NCBI GenBank assembly: GCA_963819645.1
Contig: CAWFWZ010000002.1
Coordinates: 124,001 to 188,000 of the forward strand
Length of the DNA stretch: 64,000 bases
Direction: 5' to 3'
DNA from: CAVVDY01 sp963819645
Lineage (GTDB): Bacteria; Acidobacteriota; Terriglobia; Terriglobales; Acidobacteriaceae
The first letter of the stretch is position 1. Every line of letters starts with the position of its first letter. This document shows, in pieces, positions 1 through 10,655 of the stretch. Position numbers and translations under genes: made by a program. The notes beneath the pieces are model-generated. The model was not told the DNA's origin. It saw only the letters and a list, made by a program, of their open reading frames with translations, and did not search any database.

Positions 1-249
1 GCCAACCGCTCGTTCAACACCAACACCTTCGTCTCCGGCGGTGCGATCGGTTCGGACACCGACAACGAACAGTACTTCGACAGCCCATTTTTCGGAGCCA
101 GCTTCACCAACGCCAACAACGAAGGCGTGTTCCAGGACTTCTCCAGCGGCGTGCTCGGTGGAAGCGTTCCTGAACCGTCGAGCCTCATCATGCTCGGTTC
201 GGGCGTGCTTGGCATCGGTGGACTACTGCGTCGTCGCATCCTCGGCTAG
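1..249 (+). CDS. PEP-CTERM sorting domain protein, 3' part only
   Basis: The reading frame is open from the first base, so the start lies outside the window. The visible 82 residues end in a textbook PEP-CTERM signal: VPEPSS, a short hydrophobic helix (LIMLGSGVLGIGGLL) and a basic tail RRRILG. In this family the signal is processed by an exosortase (EpsH/XrtA type) and directs surface or exopolysaccharide-associated export. No exosortase gene is in the window. A second PEP-CTERM gene follows about 110 bp downstream on the same strand. The function of the mature part cannot be told from this fragment. Confidence 0.85.
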   Translation, partial: ANRSFNTNTFVSGGAIGSDTDNEQYFDSPFFGASFTNANNEGVFQDFSSGVLGGSVPEPSSLIMLGSGVLGIGGLLRRRILG

Positions 250-357
250 GTCATCCCTCTTCGTCTTTAGCGGCGAGCGCAGTAGCCGCCACGGTTAAAT
301 CCGGCGATGGCCAGCTCAACTATCGCCCATTAACCAGTACGAACCTAGGAGATAGTT

Positions 358-1152
358 ATGAAGTTGCGCAATCTTACGATTCATTTCAAGGCGACAAATA
401 CGGCTCCGGTCCATGGAGAGAACCAGCCTTACTTCTACCTGCGGGCGCTGCTTGCGTTGGCTCTCATTTTGGGAGTTGTTGCGTCGGCGCCGGCCTTCGC
501 CGCTACCCTCAGCAGTTCAGGCCCGTTGCAACTTCCTGGCAACTGTCCCGGCAGTGGTTGCGGCAACGGACAGCCGGGCGTCTACCCCAATGTCGTTAAC
601 AATTCCGGCACTTTCACGGGAACATGGCCATCGGGGGTTGATCAGGGCTACGGCGGACAATTCACCGGCACCGGACCTTATCCGGCCAAGAACGGCACCG
701 ACAACTTCGATTTCACTGGACTCACCCACGGCTCCTTACAGGCGGGCACGATGATGGAGTTCGGTGACCTCGACAACGCCTCAGGGAACGAGGATTTCAC
801 ACTGCATGCTTACGATGCCTCGCACACCCTTATCCAATCCGCCTGGCTGCAGGACGCTTTCTACGTGTCCGGTGCAAATCCCGGTGACTTCGTCCAAGGG
901 TCCATGCCTGAGTACAAGTGGACCAGCGGAAGCGGAACGTATATGTTCGACGGCGCAAATGTCGTGGGCAATCCTACCATTGGAGTCTGGCTTACCACGA
1001 ACACAGACATTGCCTACCTGACGTTGACGAGCGACACGGACTTTGCCTCGTTCGCTATCGCAGCTCCGACGCCGGAACCGGGCTCGCTGGTGCTACTGGG
1101 AAGCGGCGTTTTATGTCTGGGCGGGATGTTGCGGCGGAAGTTTCTCGGCTAA
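358..1152 (+). CDS. PEP-CTERM sorting domain protein (secreted)
   Basis: This 264-residue protein has a hydrophobic segment at about residues 28-48 ending ASAPAFA, consistent with a signal peptide after an unusually long hydrophilic N-terminus. The mature part is rich in Gly, Thr, Asn and Asp, as in secreted PEP-CTERM proteins. The C-terminus is the sorting signal: TPEPGS, hydrophobic stretch LVLLGSGVLCLGG, then MLRRKFLG. The start is supported by AGGAGA six bases upstream of the ATG. It follows another PEP-CTERM gene, so the two probably form a small cluster of exosortase substrates. No enzymatic motif is visible and the mature domain is unrecognised. Confidence 0.85.
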   Translation: MKLRNLTIHFKATNTAPVHGENQPYFYLRALLALALILGVVASAPAFAATLSSSGPLQLPGNCPGSGCGNGQPGVYPNVVNNSGTFTGTWPSGVDQGYGGQFTGTGPYPAKNGTDNFDFTGLTHGSLQAGTMMEFGDLDNASGNEDFTLHAYDASHTLIQSAWLQDAFYVSGANPGDFVQGSMPEYKWTSGSGTYMFDGANVVGNPTIGVWLTTNTDIAYLTLTSDTDFASFAIAAPTPEPGSLVLLGSGVLCLGGMLRRKFLG

Positions 1153-1371
1153 AACCTGAGCCCTTCTATCGACAGGGGAGCGGCGTCGCAGTGCGGCCAC
1201 TCCCCTCTCAATAGCTGCACTGCACTGCTGCACTAATGCACTAATGAAGTATTGCGCATGATCTGAACGCAGGAACTCGCTTTCCAAAGTCGATGTCATC
1301 GCGGGCGTACGCTCATCCCTACGATGGGCGTATGATGACAGAGGCCAGCTTCTTGCGCACGATGGCAAGCG

Positions 1372-1680
1372 ATGAATGCTGGACTGAATCGCGAGGGTAG
1401 CAACACGAATAAGAAGCGCGGAACAGAAAAGGCCGAGGACACCTATCTCGTAGCGTTCGACGTAGAACCGTACCACCAGGGAACGCGCCATCATTGGACC
1501 ATCTGCAACTCGCAGAAGCCGGACGAACTGGTCTCCTGGGGCTTTGAGCCCACACGAGAACTAGCGGAGACTGCTGCTAATAGAGAGCTCGAAGATCTGG
1601 CGGCCGGAAGGACACAGGGCGGCCAGGTTGCCAGCAGCGCCAAGCCCTACACGCATCGCATTGCCAACCGGAACTACTGA
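1372..1680 (+). CDS. Small hypothetical protein
   Basis: This 102-residue, mostly hydrophilic protein has no signal peptide or membrane segment. Its centre (residues about 25-75) has a protein-like composition with Trp, His and Cys (HHWTICNSQKPDELVSWGF) followed by an amphipathic helix-like stretch, which argues for a real gene rather than a chance ORF. The ribosome binding site before the ATG is weak, so the start is uncertain. It faces rpsU convergently. I do not recognise a family and assign no function. Confidence 0.6.
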   Translation: MNAGLNREGSNTNKKRGTEKAEDTYLVAFDVEPYHQGTRHHWTICNSQKPDELVSWGFEPTRELAETAANRELEDLAAGRTQGGQVASSAKPYTHRIANRNY

Positions 1681-1694
1681 GCCGCCGCTCCCAG

Positions 1695-1715
1695 GCCGGT
1701 AGCGAGACTACCGGC
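1695..1715. terminator. Hairpin between convergent genes
   Basis: GCCGGTAG and CTACCGGC form a perfect 8-bp stem around a 5-base loop, between the ends of the small hypothetical gene and rpsU. There is no T-run on either side, so intrinsic termination is only possible, not established. Confidence 0.35.
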
Positions 1716-1749
1716 GGCGACGAGTTTGTGCTTCGAAGACGAAACCCGG

Positions 1750-1968
1750 CTAGCGCCGTTCGTCGGAGCTGGTGCGGGCCTTTTTGCGCGCACGTTTGCG
1801 TGCCAGGGCCTGCTTTACCCGCTTCTTCTCGCCCGGTTTCAGATAAAAGGAATGCCGCTTGACATCCTTAATGATGTCTTCGGTTTGAACCTTACGCTTA
1901 AAGCGACGCAGGGCGTTCTCCAGCGACTCGCCCTCTTGCAACCTGACCTCTGCCAAATAACCCTCCAA
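1750..1968 (-). CDS. rpsU: 30S ribosomal protein S21
   Basis: This 72-residue, strongly basic protein belongs to the S21 family, a small-subunit protein involved in translation initiation. The core segments (EGESLENALRRFKRKVQ, then KRHSFYLKPGEKKRVK, and a terminal run of Arg/Lys) match the family in order and length. The gene stands alone, downstream of the end of a TonB-receptor gene on the same strand, and is convergent with the small hypothetical gene. Confidence 0.95.
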   Translation of the reverse strand: MEGYLAEVRLQEGESLENALRRFKRKVQTEDIIKDVKRHSFYLKPGEKKRVKQALARKRARKKARTSSDERR

Positions 1969-2057
1969 AATGTGTCGTAATCGACTCGTTTCAGTTTATA
2001 TCATTGGGGAGTTGTACGTCTCTCGCGAGCTGGAGAAGTTCAATCCTCGACTCGCCC

Positions 2058-5000
2058 TCAGAACTGCAGTTTCAGCAGAAACTGGAACTGACGTGGTGTG
2101 CCTGTTCCTATCGGAGTTGTGTTCAACGGCAGATATATCCGGCCGAAATCGGAAGCCGAAATCAGGCCATTGGGGTTGGCAAACTGCGCCCGGTTGGCAA
2201 TGTTAAACACCTCGGCCCGGAACTGCAGTTGTACCTGTTCGGTGAGAGGAAAGCGTCGGGAAAGCGCCCAATCCGACTGCCAAAATCCGGGACCGCGCAA
2301 AAAATTGCGGGGAACATCGCCGAATCCTGCGGGGCAGGCACCACCCGGATAGAGCGGGTCTTTCGTCCCGGGGGTGCAAAAAGCCGCTACGTTGAGCGTG
2401 CCGCCCGCCAAATACAGGGGCTGACCGGGAACCAGGTTGGGACGCTGATTATTGCTGTTTCCGTCCGGGCCAGTACCGCTGGTGGTGAGGTTCACGGGAA
2501 AGCCGCTACGGGTGATGAAGACGCTGCTGATCTGCCAGTGACTGAAGATGGCCCTCTCGAAAGTGTTCTGCGAAAGATACGACTGGCCCGCTCCAAAAGG
2601 AAGCTCATAGATGAAGTTTGCATTGAATACATTGCGGGCATCGAAGGCGCTGCTGGCGCGCTCCCCGCACCCTGTGGCTCCCAAGGGAAAACAGGAAGCG
2701 TTCTGTGCAGCGAGCGAGTCGCCGTCGCCGCTTCCGTTCGTACCGTCGTCGATGCTGTGCGACCAGGTGTAATTGGCCGATATCAGTAAACCGCGGGCGA
2801 AGTTACGCTTTAGCGAGAGCGCCAGCGCGTTATACGAGCTGTTGCCGATGCTGCCTCGCCACGGGATCTGCGAGAAGGCCGGATAAGGACGCAGTCCAGT
2901 GAGCGGATTGATGACGTTTACGTAGGACTCCGTCAGAAGATCGGTGCCTTTACTGCCCACATAGGCCATGTTGGCCGTGAAATGGAAGGGCATGGTTTGT
3001 TCAAGAGACGCCCCCCACTGCGTCACATACGAGTCTTTGCGATTCCGCTGTTCCGCGTTGGGTGACTGTGTGCCGCTCGAGCAGACTGGAGAGCCGTTGG
3101 AGTCTAGAACCAGAGGGATAGCTAAGGCCCGGGCAATTCTTCGATGTCAGCGCGTAGCTCAGCACCTCGTTCTTGTCGGGGATGTTCTGATCGTCTAATT
3201 GGCCGTCCTCGTGGTAAATACCAAATCCGGCGCGAATGACAGTATTTCCTTCGTACTTGGCGGGAGCCCATGCGAAAGAGACGCGGGGATCAAAATCGAG
3301 GTAATTCGGCGGGCCGAAGCTTGCGCCCACACCGCAGTATCCTTGCGGCCCGCAGGTGGCGAAATCGAACGGATTGCCGCGGCCCTGTACCTCATGAAAA
3401 ACATTGAAAAAGCTGTAACGCAGTCCCAAGTTCAGGGTGAAAGTCGGCTTCCACTTGAACTCGTCCTGGATGTAACCAAAGAACTGCGTCTTACGCAGAC
3501 CGTTCACGGGATATTCGCCTGTGATACTGGCCTTATAAGAGTTGTTCACCGCAAATGCCGACAGGGTGTTGTAACTGATCGTGCCGTAGGCACTGCTTCC
3601 CTGGTTCATCTGTACGCGGCGAAGCTCGATTCCTGCCTTGATTACGTTTCTTCCCTTGACGGCGGTTACATCGCCGAGCCAGGAAAACGTGTTGCCCACG
3701 CCGGTGCTGAGACGTCCGTTATTCAACGAAGTGAGCCCTGCTACTGAGATCGCGTAGAGCTCTCCGGTCGGATTGAAGTATTGGGTGTAGCCGGTGCTGC
3801 GGTTGAAACCAAACTTGAAGTCGGTGAGTATCGTCGGAGAAAAAGCGTGCGTCAGCGCGATAACGCTATTGACCGGATAGGACGTAAGCTCCTCGGTTTC
3901 GTTGAGATATTGTCCGGAGCTTGGCGAATACGGAAGATGGTAGTCAGCTTGATCGATATTGGCCCGCCAGAAGAGATTGGTGGTGTCGGAGAAGTTATAG
4001 TCCAGGCGGAACATCCCCGAGTTTTCCTGGCCCACCTGGTTGCCCTGGCCCACAAACTGAGAAACGTTAGGGTCACTGGTAGCGATCTGACCTACTGGAT
4101 AGCCATTGATGACGGGCGCAAGAGCCGGTGACTTCGCCAGCACTTGCGAACGAAAGGCAGCGCTGGGTACATAACCGATAAGAGTCTGACCGAGGTCTTG
4201 CTGGTAGCCTTCGTAGGCGATAAAGAAAAAGGCCTTATTGCGAACGATAGGCCCGCCTAAGGAGCCGCCGTACTGATCCAAGTGGAAGGGCGGCTGGTGT
4301 CCTGGGTTCAACGAGTCAATGGGATCGGTGGCATCGAAAGCGCTGTTCCGTAGAAAGTCGTAGGCATCTCCATGGAACCGATTGGTGCCTGAAGTCGAGG
4401 CTGCGCCCACCTGGCCGCCTCCCGTGGCGGCGGTCTGCGCCGTGCCCAGGATGGGATCGACCCGGAGTTCTTCGATGGTATCGATTGGAACCGCCGCGCG
4501 CACGTAATAGAGCTGCGATTGATTGATGATGTAAGTGGCGTCGACACCGTCGTACGTATAGTTGTTGTCGTCACGGCCCCTGCCGGCATAGCGAATGGAG
4601 CGCTGGTTGCCGGCGCCCGGTCCGCCCGCGGTATCGATTGCGGTTGGAACCAATGCAGTCAGGGTCGCCCAATTCTGCCCATTCAAAGGCAGCTCTTGAG
4701 CCTGTTTGCGTGCAATGCCCGTGTTCAGCGTGTTGTTCGTCTGATCCACCGATACCGGGGTGGAAGAGACTTCGACTTGCTGTGTGAGACCGGCTATCTT
4801 CATCGTTACGTTCAGCGTTCGAGTTGAGCTCAGCTTCTGCACCACATCGTCGAAGCGCTGCGACTGGAACTCGGTTTTATCGAAGTTGACGGTATAGTTT
4901 CCAACCGGCAGTTTAGGAAAATAGTAGGCTCCGTTCTGAGATGTGGTGGCTATGCGCTTGAGACTTGTAGCACCTTCTATGGCTACAATCTGTACGCCTG

Positions 5001-5136
5001 GAATTGGATTTCCGGAGCTATCGGTGACGGTGCCTGTAAGAGCTGAGTAGTCTATTTGGCTATACAACGGAGTTATGAAAACCAGGACAAGACAGAAAGG
5101 ACAGCAAGCGAATAAGAGTCTTCCAGTTCGGGTCAT
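2058..5136 (-). CDS. Oar-type TonB-dependent receptor, one frameshift
   Basis: This outer-membrane receptor of about 1025 residues is likely for energised uptake of large substrates; the substrate is unknown. A signal peptide (MTRTGRLLFACC... ending PLYSQ) is followed by a carboxypeptidase-regulatory-like domain (about residues 30-115, GTVTDSSGNPIPG), a plug region and a long beta-barrel that ends in a C-terminal Phe, typical of barrel proteins. AGAGG lies just before the ATG. The reading frame shifts by one base near 3112-3117. Upstream it reads to SKNCPGLSYP, and the continuation LVLDSNGSPVC is in another frame and runs to the stop at 2058. Nothing else suggests decay, so a sequence error is likely. 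The divergent BlaI/M56 pair lies upstream. Acidobacteria carry many such paralogues. Confidence 0.9.
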
Positions 5137-5520
5137 AGCGCCTCTGAAGTATCAGGACGAGAATCAAAACCTGGGTACTGCCTGGACCGCTAAGCAATTA
5201 TTTTCGAATCACGTCAGTATCGTTCCGCTTAAGAGCAACTGAAACACGCAAATAAAAAAGGAAAAAAGGGCCGCACCAAACCGCCCCTCCCCTCCGAAGG
5301 AGCATGGTTATGCCGTTTCAGGTACATACTAAGGGCGCGCATGTTAAGAGAGATTCGTGTAAGCGTGAAGGCTTCATAAAAAGCCCCCTATCGGCGGTAG
5401 GAGGAGAAATGGGATTGCACCGTTTTCGCCGCATTTAAGCGTACTTTAAAACTTGCGAAATCCTTCAGGATCGCATTGACTGCGGGCATTACCGGCTTCT
5501 AGAGTTGCTTACGTCAGGTC
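5137..5520. other. Intergenic region between divergent TonB receptor and blaI genes
   Basis: This 384-bp stretch must contain the divergent promoters. I see no coding potential and no repeat. A BlaI operator (usually a TACA/TGTA dyad) could not be placed with confidence. Confidence 0.5.
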
Positions 5521-5940
5521 ATGGACATGAACCACACCAATCCTTCGACAGCGCCGCTTGGTCCCCTTGAGCGACAGCTACACCGGGCTGTTCGGAGACG
5601 AGGTACGGCGACTGTCCGTGAGGTTCTACAGGAGAAGGACATCTGGCAGCGGTACAACACCGTGCTTACGACCATGGAACGCCTGTTCCGCAAGGGGCTT
5701 CTCGGCCGAGTTCTCGAAGGCAAGGCGTTTCGCTATTGGGTGCAGTGCAGCCTGGAGGAATTTGACCGCGAGACCACGGTGACCGGTCTGCGGGAATTGT
5801 TGCGCTCTGAGCACGCGGCTTTGCATCTGTCGTACTTTGTGGAAGCGGTGGGCGCAGAGGACGAGAAACTGCTCGACGAGTTGCAGGCCCTGGTGGAGCG
5901 TCAACGGGCCGAGCTCCTGTTCAAGAAGGGTGAGAAGTAG
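5521..5940 (+). CDS. BlaI/MecI/CopY-family transcriptional repressor
   Basis: This 139-residue winged-helix regulator starts with the family signature: LGPLERQLHRAV, then TVREVLQE, then YNTVLTTMERLFRKGLL, ending in a C-terminal dimerisation helix region. In this family the repressor binds operators ahead of its own operon and is released when a membrane M56 peptidase partner cleaves it. The next gene, two bases downstream, is exactly such a peptidase, so the pair forms a sensor/repressor operon. What the pair controls here is unknown. The adjacent TonB receptor is a candidate by position only. Confidence 0.88.
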   Translation: MDMNHTNPSTAPLGPLERQLHRAVRRRGTATVREVLQEKDIWQRYNTVLTTMERLFRKGLLGRVLEGKAFRYWVQCSLEEFDRETTVTGLRELLRSEHAALHLSYFVEAVGAEDEKLLDELQALVERQRAELLFKKGEK

Positions 5941-5942
5941 CC

Positions 5943-6863
5943 ATGTTCGCCGTGCGAGGCGTTATCGTTTGCCTGGCCCTCTTCGGGATGATGTATGCAA
6001 GCCTGTCGTGTCTGGTTGGAGCGGCATGGCGGGTCGGGCGGCGGCTACCGGCAAGACAGGCATTGAATAGCACTAGCGTACTCTTTGGAATCAGAATCCT
6101 TCCCTTCGCGGCTTCCACTCTTTTCGCAGCTTTCTTCACCTTCCCATCTTTTTGGCTGATGGAACACAAATCGCTCGACGAAGACGGCACTACGTTCTTG
6201 CTTGCCGTTTGTGCATTGCTCCTGTTGACCGCGGGTGCGGTGCGTGCCCTGAAGGCCTCAAGGCTCACCAGTCGCCAGGTCTCGCAATGGCTAAGTGAGA
6301 CGACCGACGGAAGCAATGCGAACCCGACAACGCTAAGCGCTGCACAGGGCGCCCCAGCTTTGATGCTGGTAGGTATCTGGCGTCCCAGGGTTATGGTTTC
6401 CGACGCTGCAATAACGGTGCTGAGCGAAAACGAATTGCGGGTCGCCGTTCGTCATGAGTTGGGTCACAAACGCTCGTCGGACAACCTGAAGAAACTCCTG
6501 CTGAATGCGATTCCATTTCCCGGAATGAGTGGTATCGAGCGAGCCTGGCGGGAAGCGGCTGAGCTGGCGGCGGATGATTCTGCTGTTGAAAGCCGTCAGG
6601 ATGCGCTGGATCTGGCAACCGCCCTCATCAAGCTGTCCCGGTCTGCAAATCGTTGGACGGAGCCTGAAACAGCAAGCGCGTTTGTGTGTAGCTCATCTGC
6701 AATCGCCATGCGTGTGCATCGCTTGCTGGATTGGCGCACAAGTGTTCGCTTTCCGAGGACGTGGCCCTGGTTTTTCTTTCTCCTGATCGCTACCCTTATC
6801 GTGAGCAACTACAGTACTGCGCTGGTGATGACTCACCGGCTCACTGAACTTCTCGTCCCGTAA
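5943..6863 (+). CDS. BlaR1-like M56 family membrane peptidase
   Basis: This 306-residue membrane protein has N-terminal hydrophobic segments (about residues 5-30, 50-75, 85-100), a cytoplasmic zinc-peptidase core with the motif VRHELGHKRSSD (HExxH, about residues 170-175) and a C-terminal membrane helix (FFFLLIATLIVSNYS). The helix-rich stretch with EAAELAADDSAV supplies the usual third zinc ligand region (ExxxD). It lacks a large extracellular penicillin-binding sensor domain, so the inducing signal is unlikely to be sensed as in BlaR1. It starts two bases after the BlaI-like gene, so the two are translationally coupled. Confidence 0.85.
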   Translation: MFAVRGVIVCLALFGMMYASLSCLVGAAWRVGRRLPARQALNSTSVLFGIRILPFAASTLFAAFFTFPSFWLMEHKSLDEDGTTFLLAVCALLLLTAGAVRALKASRLTSRQVSQWLSETTDGSNANPTTLSAAQGAPALMLVGIWRPRVMVSDAAITVLSENELRVAVRHELGHKRSSDNLKKLLLNAIPFPGMSGIERAWREAAELAADDSAVESRQDALDLATALIKLSRSANRWTEPETASAFVCSSSAIAMRVHRLLDWRTSVRFPRTWPWFFFLLIATLIVSNYSTALVMTHRLTELLVP

Positions 6864-6956
6864 ACCAGGTTCCTTTGCCAGCTTTGAGAGGGCACAGCTT
6901 CAGCGTTGCGGCACGCCTTAACAGAGTCTGGAAACAGTCACCATCAAGCATGGCTC

Positions 6957-7020
6957 GCGGGCTGAAGCCCGCTCGCGAGATCCAAAACAAAGGACTTGTT
7001 CGGCGCAGCTAAAGCTGCGC
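6957..7020. repeat. Intergenic palindrome pair (dispersed repeat family)
   Basis: Two hairpins stand in series: GCGGGCTGAAGCCCGC (6957-6972), flanked by further complementary CTCGCG/CGCGAG bases, and GCGCAGCTAAAGCTGCGC (7003-7020). The same GGCTGAAGCC core recurs in intergenic regions near 34.9 kb and 46.3 kb. Confidence 0.75.
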
Positions 7021-7050
7021 CCCTTCAAAACCGCTGACACCCCTGACCGC

Positions 7051-7092
7051 AAAAAGAAAATGCTCCGCCGGCCAGGTTCGACCAGCGGAGCA
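7051..7092 (-). terminator. Rho-independent terminator of the phosphoesterase gene
   Basis: On the minus strand, just after the stop at 7107, TGCTCCGC and GCGGAGCA form an 8-bp stem around a 16-base loop, followed by TTTTCTTTTT. Confidence 0.85.
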
Positions 7093-7106
7093 GCACAAAG
7101 AAAAAG

Positions 7107-10100
7107 CTAATCGTTGTCCTTGGGAGCGCCGCTGCTGACCAGTTGAACTGCTGACCGGTACAGCTTCGCCTGCTCCTTCTTGTACTGAGCCGTCTTCAGC
7201 TTGTTCTGCTCGACGGCCTGGTTGTGCAGCTCGTCGGCAGTCTGCGACAGTCGGCCAAGCTGTCCGAGACGGTGGCTGTCGCGGTCAGGAGCCGAGGTAT
7301 CCAGCTTGTCGACGAGGGACCAGATCTTCTTGCCCTCGGTGCTGGGCTTGTAGTTCAAGCCAGTCTCGAAGTCCCACTTGATATCGGCGGAGGTGATGCC
7401 GTTATACGTGGGCTGGAAGAAGTCGCGAAGGTCAGTCGCCATCAGGTCGCCGAGATTGTTCGGCGGCAGACCCAGCAGCAGTTCTTCAGTCTTCACGATC
7501 GAAGCTGAGTTGTAGTGGCGAGTTGAGTAAAAACCCGGCTTCGCAAAGGGACCCATCACCACCACTGAGTTGCGGTGGGGGTGGATGTGATCCAGTGACG
7601 ATTGCGCATCATCACGGGTCTGGAGGATGGCCACGCCGGTATTCGTGTCCTTGTCGTAGTAGACGGAGCTCTCCATGATGTGCTTGACCACGATGCCGAC
7701 GGCAACGTCGCCGTCAGCTACCTGCTGAACGTTGCTGGCGGAGCCGAACACCGAGCTGTCATTGGGAGCCTGGCGGCTGCCGGTGTGCTCGTTCGGGACG
7801 TACAGGTAGATGAACTGCGGCAAAGTGTTCTGCGCGACCATGCGGTCGAAGTCCGAGATGAACTCCTGCGCACGGCGCTGGTCCGAGATGTTGAAGTTGT
7901 AACCCGGATAATTGGTGTCAAGGCGAGGTTCGCCGTTGGCATTCTTTCCGCCAACGACGGCCAGGCCCGGCAGTGTCATGAAGAACGTCTGGCCGACGCC
8001 TCCATTCAGCGGGGTGCTCACGTCGCCAAGATTTACCAGCGGCTGGGTGATGTGGAAGTTGTCAGCCTGAAGCTGAGGAGCGCCGTCTAATCCGCTCGGT
8101 GGATCGTTCAGCGTCGTTGGCTGGTTGGTGCCGGTGTCGCTGCCCAGGATGCGAGCCGCTTCCAGTCCGTACAGCTTGAAGCTGACGCCATTGCGGGCAG
8201 CGTTGTTGTAGATGTAGCCCGTTTCCGGATAATCCTCAGGCTCGAAGTTCTTGTTGACCAGCAGGCCGCGGCCGGACTTCACCAGCAGCGTCTTCTCGGT
8301 GTAGTCGCTGGCCATGCCGGAGGCGCAGAACTGATGCCCGGCATCGCTTTCCTCAGAGTCGGCATAAAAGTTAACGCCCGCTGCAAACTTCGTAGCAAGC
8401 TGCTGGAAGTTCAGGGTAACGCCGGTGTACTGGCCGTTGTGGTAGTAACTGCCATTGGCGTTGTTGTAGGTCAAGGCTGGCGTACTTGCCGAAGTGACCT
8501 GTCAGGTTGCCCAGCACGGAGTCAAACGTCTTGTTCTCCTGCAGGATGAAGATCACGTGCTTCACGCGATCGGAAGCCTTGCCGCCGACCGGCACGACCG
8601 ATGAATCGGCCGTCTGGATGGTCTGGTAGTTGTTGGCGGGAACTGTGGTGTTGTCGATCTTGTAGCTGGCGAGATCGACCTTCTGCACGGTGCCGAAGAT
8701 GTAGTTGCTGTCCGTCGCCGGCGTGGAAATCAGTCCCGTCGGAGGCTGAGGCACCGGAGACGCCTTTATGTTGGTGGCCGGGTTGATATCTTCGCCCACG
8801 CCCTTGGCGCTGGCAATGAACAGCGAATTGTTGTCGGCACTCAGCGTGACTGCGGTCGGATACCAGTCGGTCGGGATCCAGCCGAGCAGCTTCGGGTTGA
8901 GCACGTCCGTTGAGTCAAGCACCGCAACACCGTTGATGCCGGCTTCCGCGATGTACACGCGCTTGTAGTCGGACGAGACGGCGATCGCGTTGGGCTGCGC
9001 CCCGTGCGTCGGCTTGCCCGCGAAGAGCGACAGATCGACGATGCTCAGCGGCGTCCCCGTGTCGGCATCGACCAAGTTGACTGTGTCGCTGTTGGTAAGG
9101 GTGACGTAGAGAATGTTCCGCGGCGCATCGCCCGGCGTACGCAGCAGCGCAACCGCAGAAGGATGCGTATCGCCAACGAAGTTCTGGTCATCCAGTGGAT
9201 GTCCCTGGTAGACCGAGCCCATCAGAGCCAAGTGGCTGCCATCGCCATTCGGGGCCGTAAGAAGCGAAACCGAAGAGGTCTTCGGATTGTTTCCGGTGGT
9301 ATTGGTGACGGGGACAAAGAAGCCGTAAGGCTGATTGCCCGTGTTGCCGATGCTGGAGAGGTTATTGCTTCCGTCATACTGCGGGTTCTGGAATTTGTAC
9401 TCGGTCACGCCCCAGTTGGAAACGGTGACCTTCTGGCCATCCGCGCTGACCGAGACAGAGTACGGGAAGTAGCCAACCGCAACTTGCTTCACAACCGTTT
9501 GCTGTGTCGTATCGATGACAGCTACGCTGTTGTCGCCGTTGCAAGCAACATACAGGAATTTGCTGTCAGGGCTGAGGGCCGAGCCGGCGGGGAAGGTAGT
9601 CTGCGCGCCGCCGGTGCGGGCGAAGCCAGTTGGAATGGGCGGCTTGAAACCGTTGCCCTGAACCGTGTTCCAGTACGAACTGGGTGTGTAGTTGGAAACA
9701 TAGCCGGCGGTTGACGGAGTGATTGGAGCGATGGTGATTGTGGGACCGGCTGCAATCGAACCGTTTGCCTGCACTGTATAGAGCAGAACCTTGTTGCTTA
9801 CGCCACCGGAGGCCCAGATCGTGTAAGGGCCGGTGCCGGTCGCCTGAAGACCGATGTAGAACTGGCCAGTGGTGGCCTGCGAGACGACGGTCATCGTCGA
9901 GGTGTCAATCACGTTGAGCGAATACCCGCCGACGTTCTTGCTGTTCTGGAAGGACTGATATCCGCCTTCGCGCTCGTCGTCGTTGCTGGTGATGAGGTAC
10001 TTACCATCCGGCGTCAGCACCATGCCGAGAGGATTCATGCCGGTCTGAACCACGGTTCCGGCAGGCGTCAGCTTGCGGCCGTTGGGTGATACACCGGAAA

Positions 10101-10305
10101 AGTAGCTACCGAATTTGTTAGGCCCTGCGAAAAGTTCGGCATCGGAGTAAGGAGCGGCTTCCGATGTGTTGTAGACGGGTGCGACCACCAGTCCCCAGTT
10201 GCTGTTGTCCCACTGGGCTAATGCTGGTGTCGCTGCGGTGATGAGCAGCAGCAGGGCCAGCGCAAACAACAGGGCTGGCCCCTTCACGAGAGAACTTCTC
10301 TTCAT
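7107..10305 (-). CDS. Secreted YVTN beta-propeller/phosphoesterase fusion, one frameshift
   Basis: This protein of about 1065 residues is exported by a signal peptide (MKRSSLVKG... ending TPALA). Residues about 30-520 are YVTN/lactonase-like propeller repeats (for example LSPDSKFLYVACNGDNSVAVID). The C-terminal part is a phosphoesterase-family domain (Pfam Phosphoesterase; phospholipase C/AcpA superfamily) with the entry motif KHVIFILQENKTFD and a distal DDAQSSLDHIHPHR metal-ligand region. The ATG at 10305 is chosen because GGAGG lies seven bases before it. One base is extra near 8473: KYASLD reads on, but KYASLTYNNANG is correct. It probably hydrolyses a phosphate ester outside the cell, but the substrate is not evident. 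An intact paralogue is the next gene upstream (10656-13451), and the pst operon is nearby. Confidence 0.85.
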
Positions 10306-10612
10306 AGGTTCCTCCGGAACACGCTTCAGTTTCAGTTGCAAAACGGCTATTTATAGTGAGCGAACGAGGCGGCTCGCATTTCAGAAAAACGCGATCGCAT
10401 CTTTGGCAGCCGATTGGGTTCGACTGCCTTTCCTGGTTTCACTCGCGCAACGGCCCTGGGCGCCCCGGGCCAATATGCGTGGGCTGCTGAGACACACTTC
10501 TCTCGCCACTATCAAAGCGGAAGAACATGGCTGGGTGATGAACCTGTCGAAAACCTTCTGTTAAATGCGAAAGGAGAACCCGATTCGAGAAGTGTTGCTT
10601 TTCGCCACACGC
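10306..10612. other. Intergenic region upstream of the phosphoesterase gene
   Basis: This stretch separates the two propeller/phosphoesterase genes and must hold the promoter of the downstream one. Apart from the terminator beginning at 10613, I see no clear site and no coding potential. Confidence 0.4.
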
Positions 10613-10639
10613 AAAAAAGCCGCCCCTTTCGAGGCGGCC
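10613..10639 (-). terminator. Rho-independent terminator
   Basis: On the minus strand after the stop at 10656, GGCCGCC and GGGCGGC pair around a short purine loop and are followed by six T residues. Confidence 0.85.
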
Positions 10640-10655
10640 AACGCACGGTAGTCTT

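Noticed and set aside
1200..1245. Short direct repeat GCACTAAT and neighbouring GCACTG units
   Set aside because: Only two to three short copies are present, with no link to a gene or known element. Probably a small slippage repeat.
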